Part shown: positions 63,521 through 64,000 of the stretch, in pieces
Numbering within the stretch: the stretch's first letter is position 1
Layout: each line of letters opens with the position of its first letter
Assembly (NCBI GenBank): GCA_001464425.1
Contig: LNEK01000025.1
Span: 1 to 64,000 of the forward strand
Origin: Alphaproteobacteria bacterium Ga0077535
Lineage (GTDB): Bacteria; Pseudomonadota; Alphaproteobacteria; Caulobacterales; Aquidulcibacteraceae
Reading direction: 5' to 3'
Length of the DNA: 64,000 nt
Notes under the pieces: model-generated
What the model was told of the DNA's origin: nothing
Seen by the model: the letters and a program-made list of their open reading frames with translations, nothing else
Databases searched by the model: none
Position numbers and translations under genes: made by a program

Positions 63521-64000
63521 ATGAGCCGCCGCGCTGTTATCGTTTCTTATGCCCGCACCGGGCTCGCCAAGTCCGGGCGGGGCGGCTTCAACATTACGCA
63601 CGGCGCTGCGCTGGCGGGGCACTCGATCCTGCACGCCGCCAAGCGCGCGGGGCTTGAGCCAGATGCGGCTGAGGACGTGATCCTGGGCTGTGGCTCGCCC
63701 GAAGCGTCGACTGGCCACAATGTGGCGCGGCTTGCTTCCGTCTGGGCCGGGCTCGACTTCAAAGTCGCGGCCACGACCATCAACCGCTTCTGCTCGTCGG
63801 GTCTGCAATCGACTGCGCAGGTCGCGCACTACATCATGCAGGAAGGCGCGAAGGTCGGCATCGCTGGCGGCGTCGAGACGATCTCGGGGACGCGGCTGGC
63901 GAATACTAAGCCGGTGTTTGAAGAGCGGCTGCTGAAAGATCATCCCGAGATGTGGATGCCGATGATTGAAACGGCCGACATCGTCGCCAAGCGCTACAAT
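63521..64000 (+). CDS. acetyl-CoA C-acyltransferase, cut by the window edge
   Basis: The first 160 residues of a thiolase are visible, beginning MSRRAVIVSYARTGLAKSG, with the acylated Cys91 in NRFCSSGLQSTAQ and GGVETISGTR. The His and second Cys lie beyond the window. It is a second thiolase in addition to the one at 41869, so its role (degradation or acetoacetyl-CoA formation) may differ. Confidence 0.92.
   Translation, partial: MSRRAVIVSYARTGLAKSGRGGFNITHGAALAGHSILHAAKRAGLEPDAAEDVILGCGSPEASTGHNVARLASVWAGLDFKVAATTINRFCSSGLQSTAQVAHYIMQEGAKVGIAGGVETISGTRLANTKPVFEERLLKDHPEMWMPMIETADIVAKRYN

Overview
The window looks like chromosomal DNA of a high-GC alphaproteobacterium, most likely of the Caulobacterales/Hyphomonadaceae type. 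This is inferred from gene content: a PodJ-like polarity protein, the ftsE-ftsX-DUF218-plsC-DUF2125 run, metXW, HWE/HisKA_2 kinases, an ECF sigma/ChrR pair, a MerR-led acyl-CoA module, many short lipoproteins and GANTC sites. No rRNA, tRNA, CRISPR array, prophage or insertion sequence was seen. Genes are dense, and many starts and stops overlap by 1-8 bases.

Layout. 1-6.4 kb: a two-domain M16 peptidase lipoprotein, a secreted DUF4908-like protein, glyoxalase II divergent from a methyltransferase, and a lone PII protein. 6.4-13.1 kb: a DUF885 hydrolase, then a likely photo-oxidative stress locus. An FAD oxidoreductase-DUF1365 pair faces an ECF sigma factor-ChrR pair, with back-to-back candidate sigma promoters between them; a DUF1624 membrane acyltransferase follows. 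13.1-18 kb: metX-metW-DUF2235 on the minus strand, and chorismate mutase with prephenate dehydrogenase on the plus strand. 18-24.3 kb: an envelope and division operon (ftsE, ftsX, DUF218, plsC, DUF2125), divergent from a DUF3426 protein and a phosphoribosyltransferase, then a HisKA_2 kinase. 24.3-33.8 kb: lipoproteins, a frameshifted TIGR02302/DUF4175 gene, lysA-lptM-argH, a TlpA-like thioredoxin, a GNAT enzyme and a PKHD hydroxylase.

33.8-47.9 kb: a 1245-residue PodJ-like protein, an FMN-dependent alpha-hydroxyacid oxidase, and a beta-oxidation module (MerR regulator, acyl-CoA dehydrogenase, OsmC, thiolase, FadB-like multifunctional enzyme), then SDR, MAPEG and Old Yellow Enzyme genes. 48-54.6 kb: signalling and RNA metabolism, with a hybrid kinase, a Crp/Fnr regulator preceded by two 16-bp palindromes and a hairpin, a HisKA_2 kinase and an RhlE-type helicase. 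54.7-64 kb: small lipoproteins, an OmpA-like protein, a kinase lacking its phospho-accepting histidine, an orphan dcm-vsr pair, DoxX, ExoD and the start of a second thiolase.

The most notable observations are: a MetX whose nucleophilic serine is glycine; a kinase with Asp in place of the H-box His; an FtsE with an altered Walker B glutamate; the symmetric double ECF promoter; the paired Crp-type palindromes flanking a possible small transcript; and the frameshift in the TIGR02302 gene. All functional calls come from reading the sequence; no database search was run.
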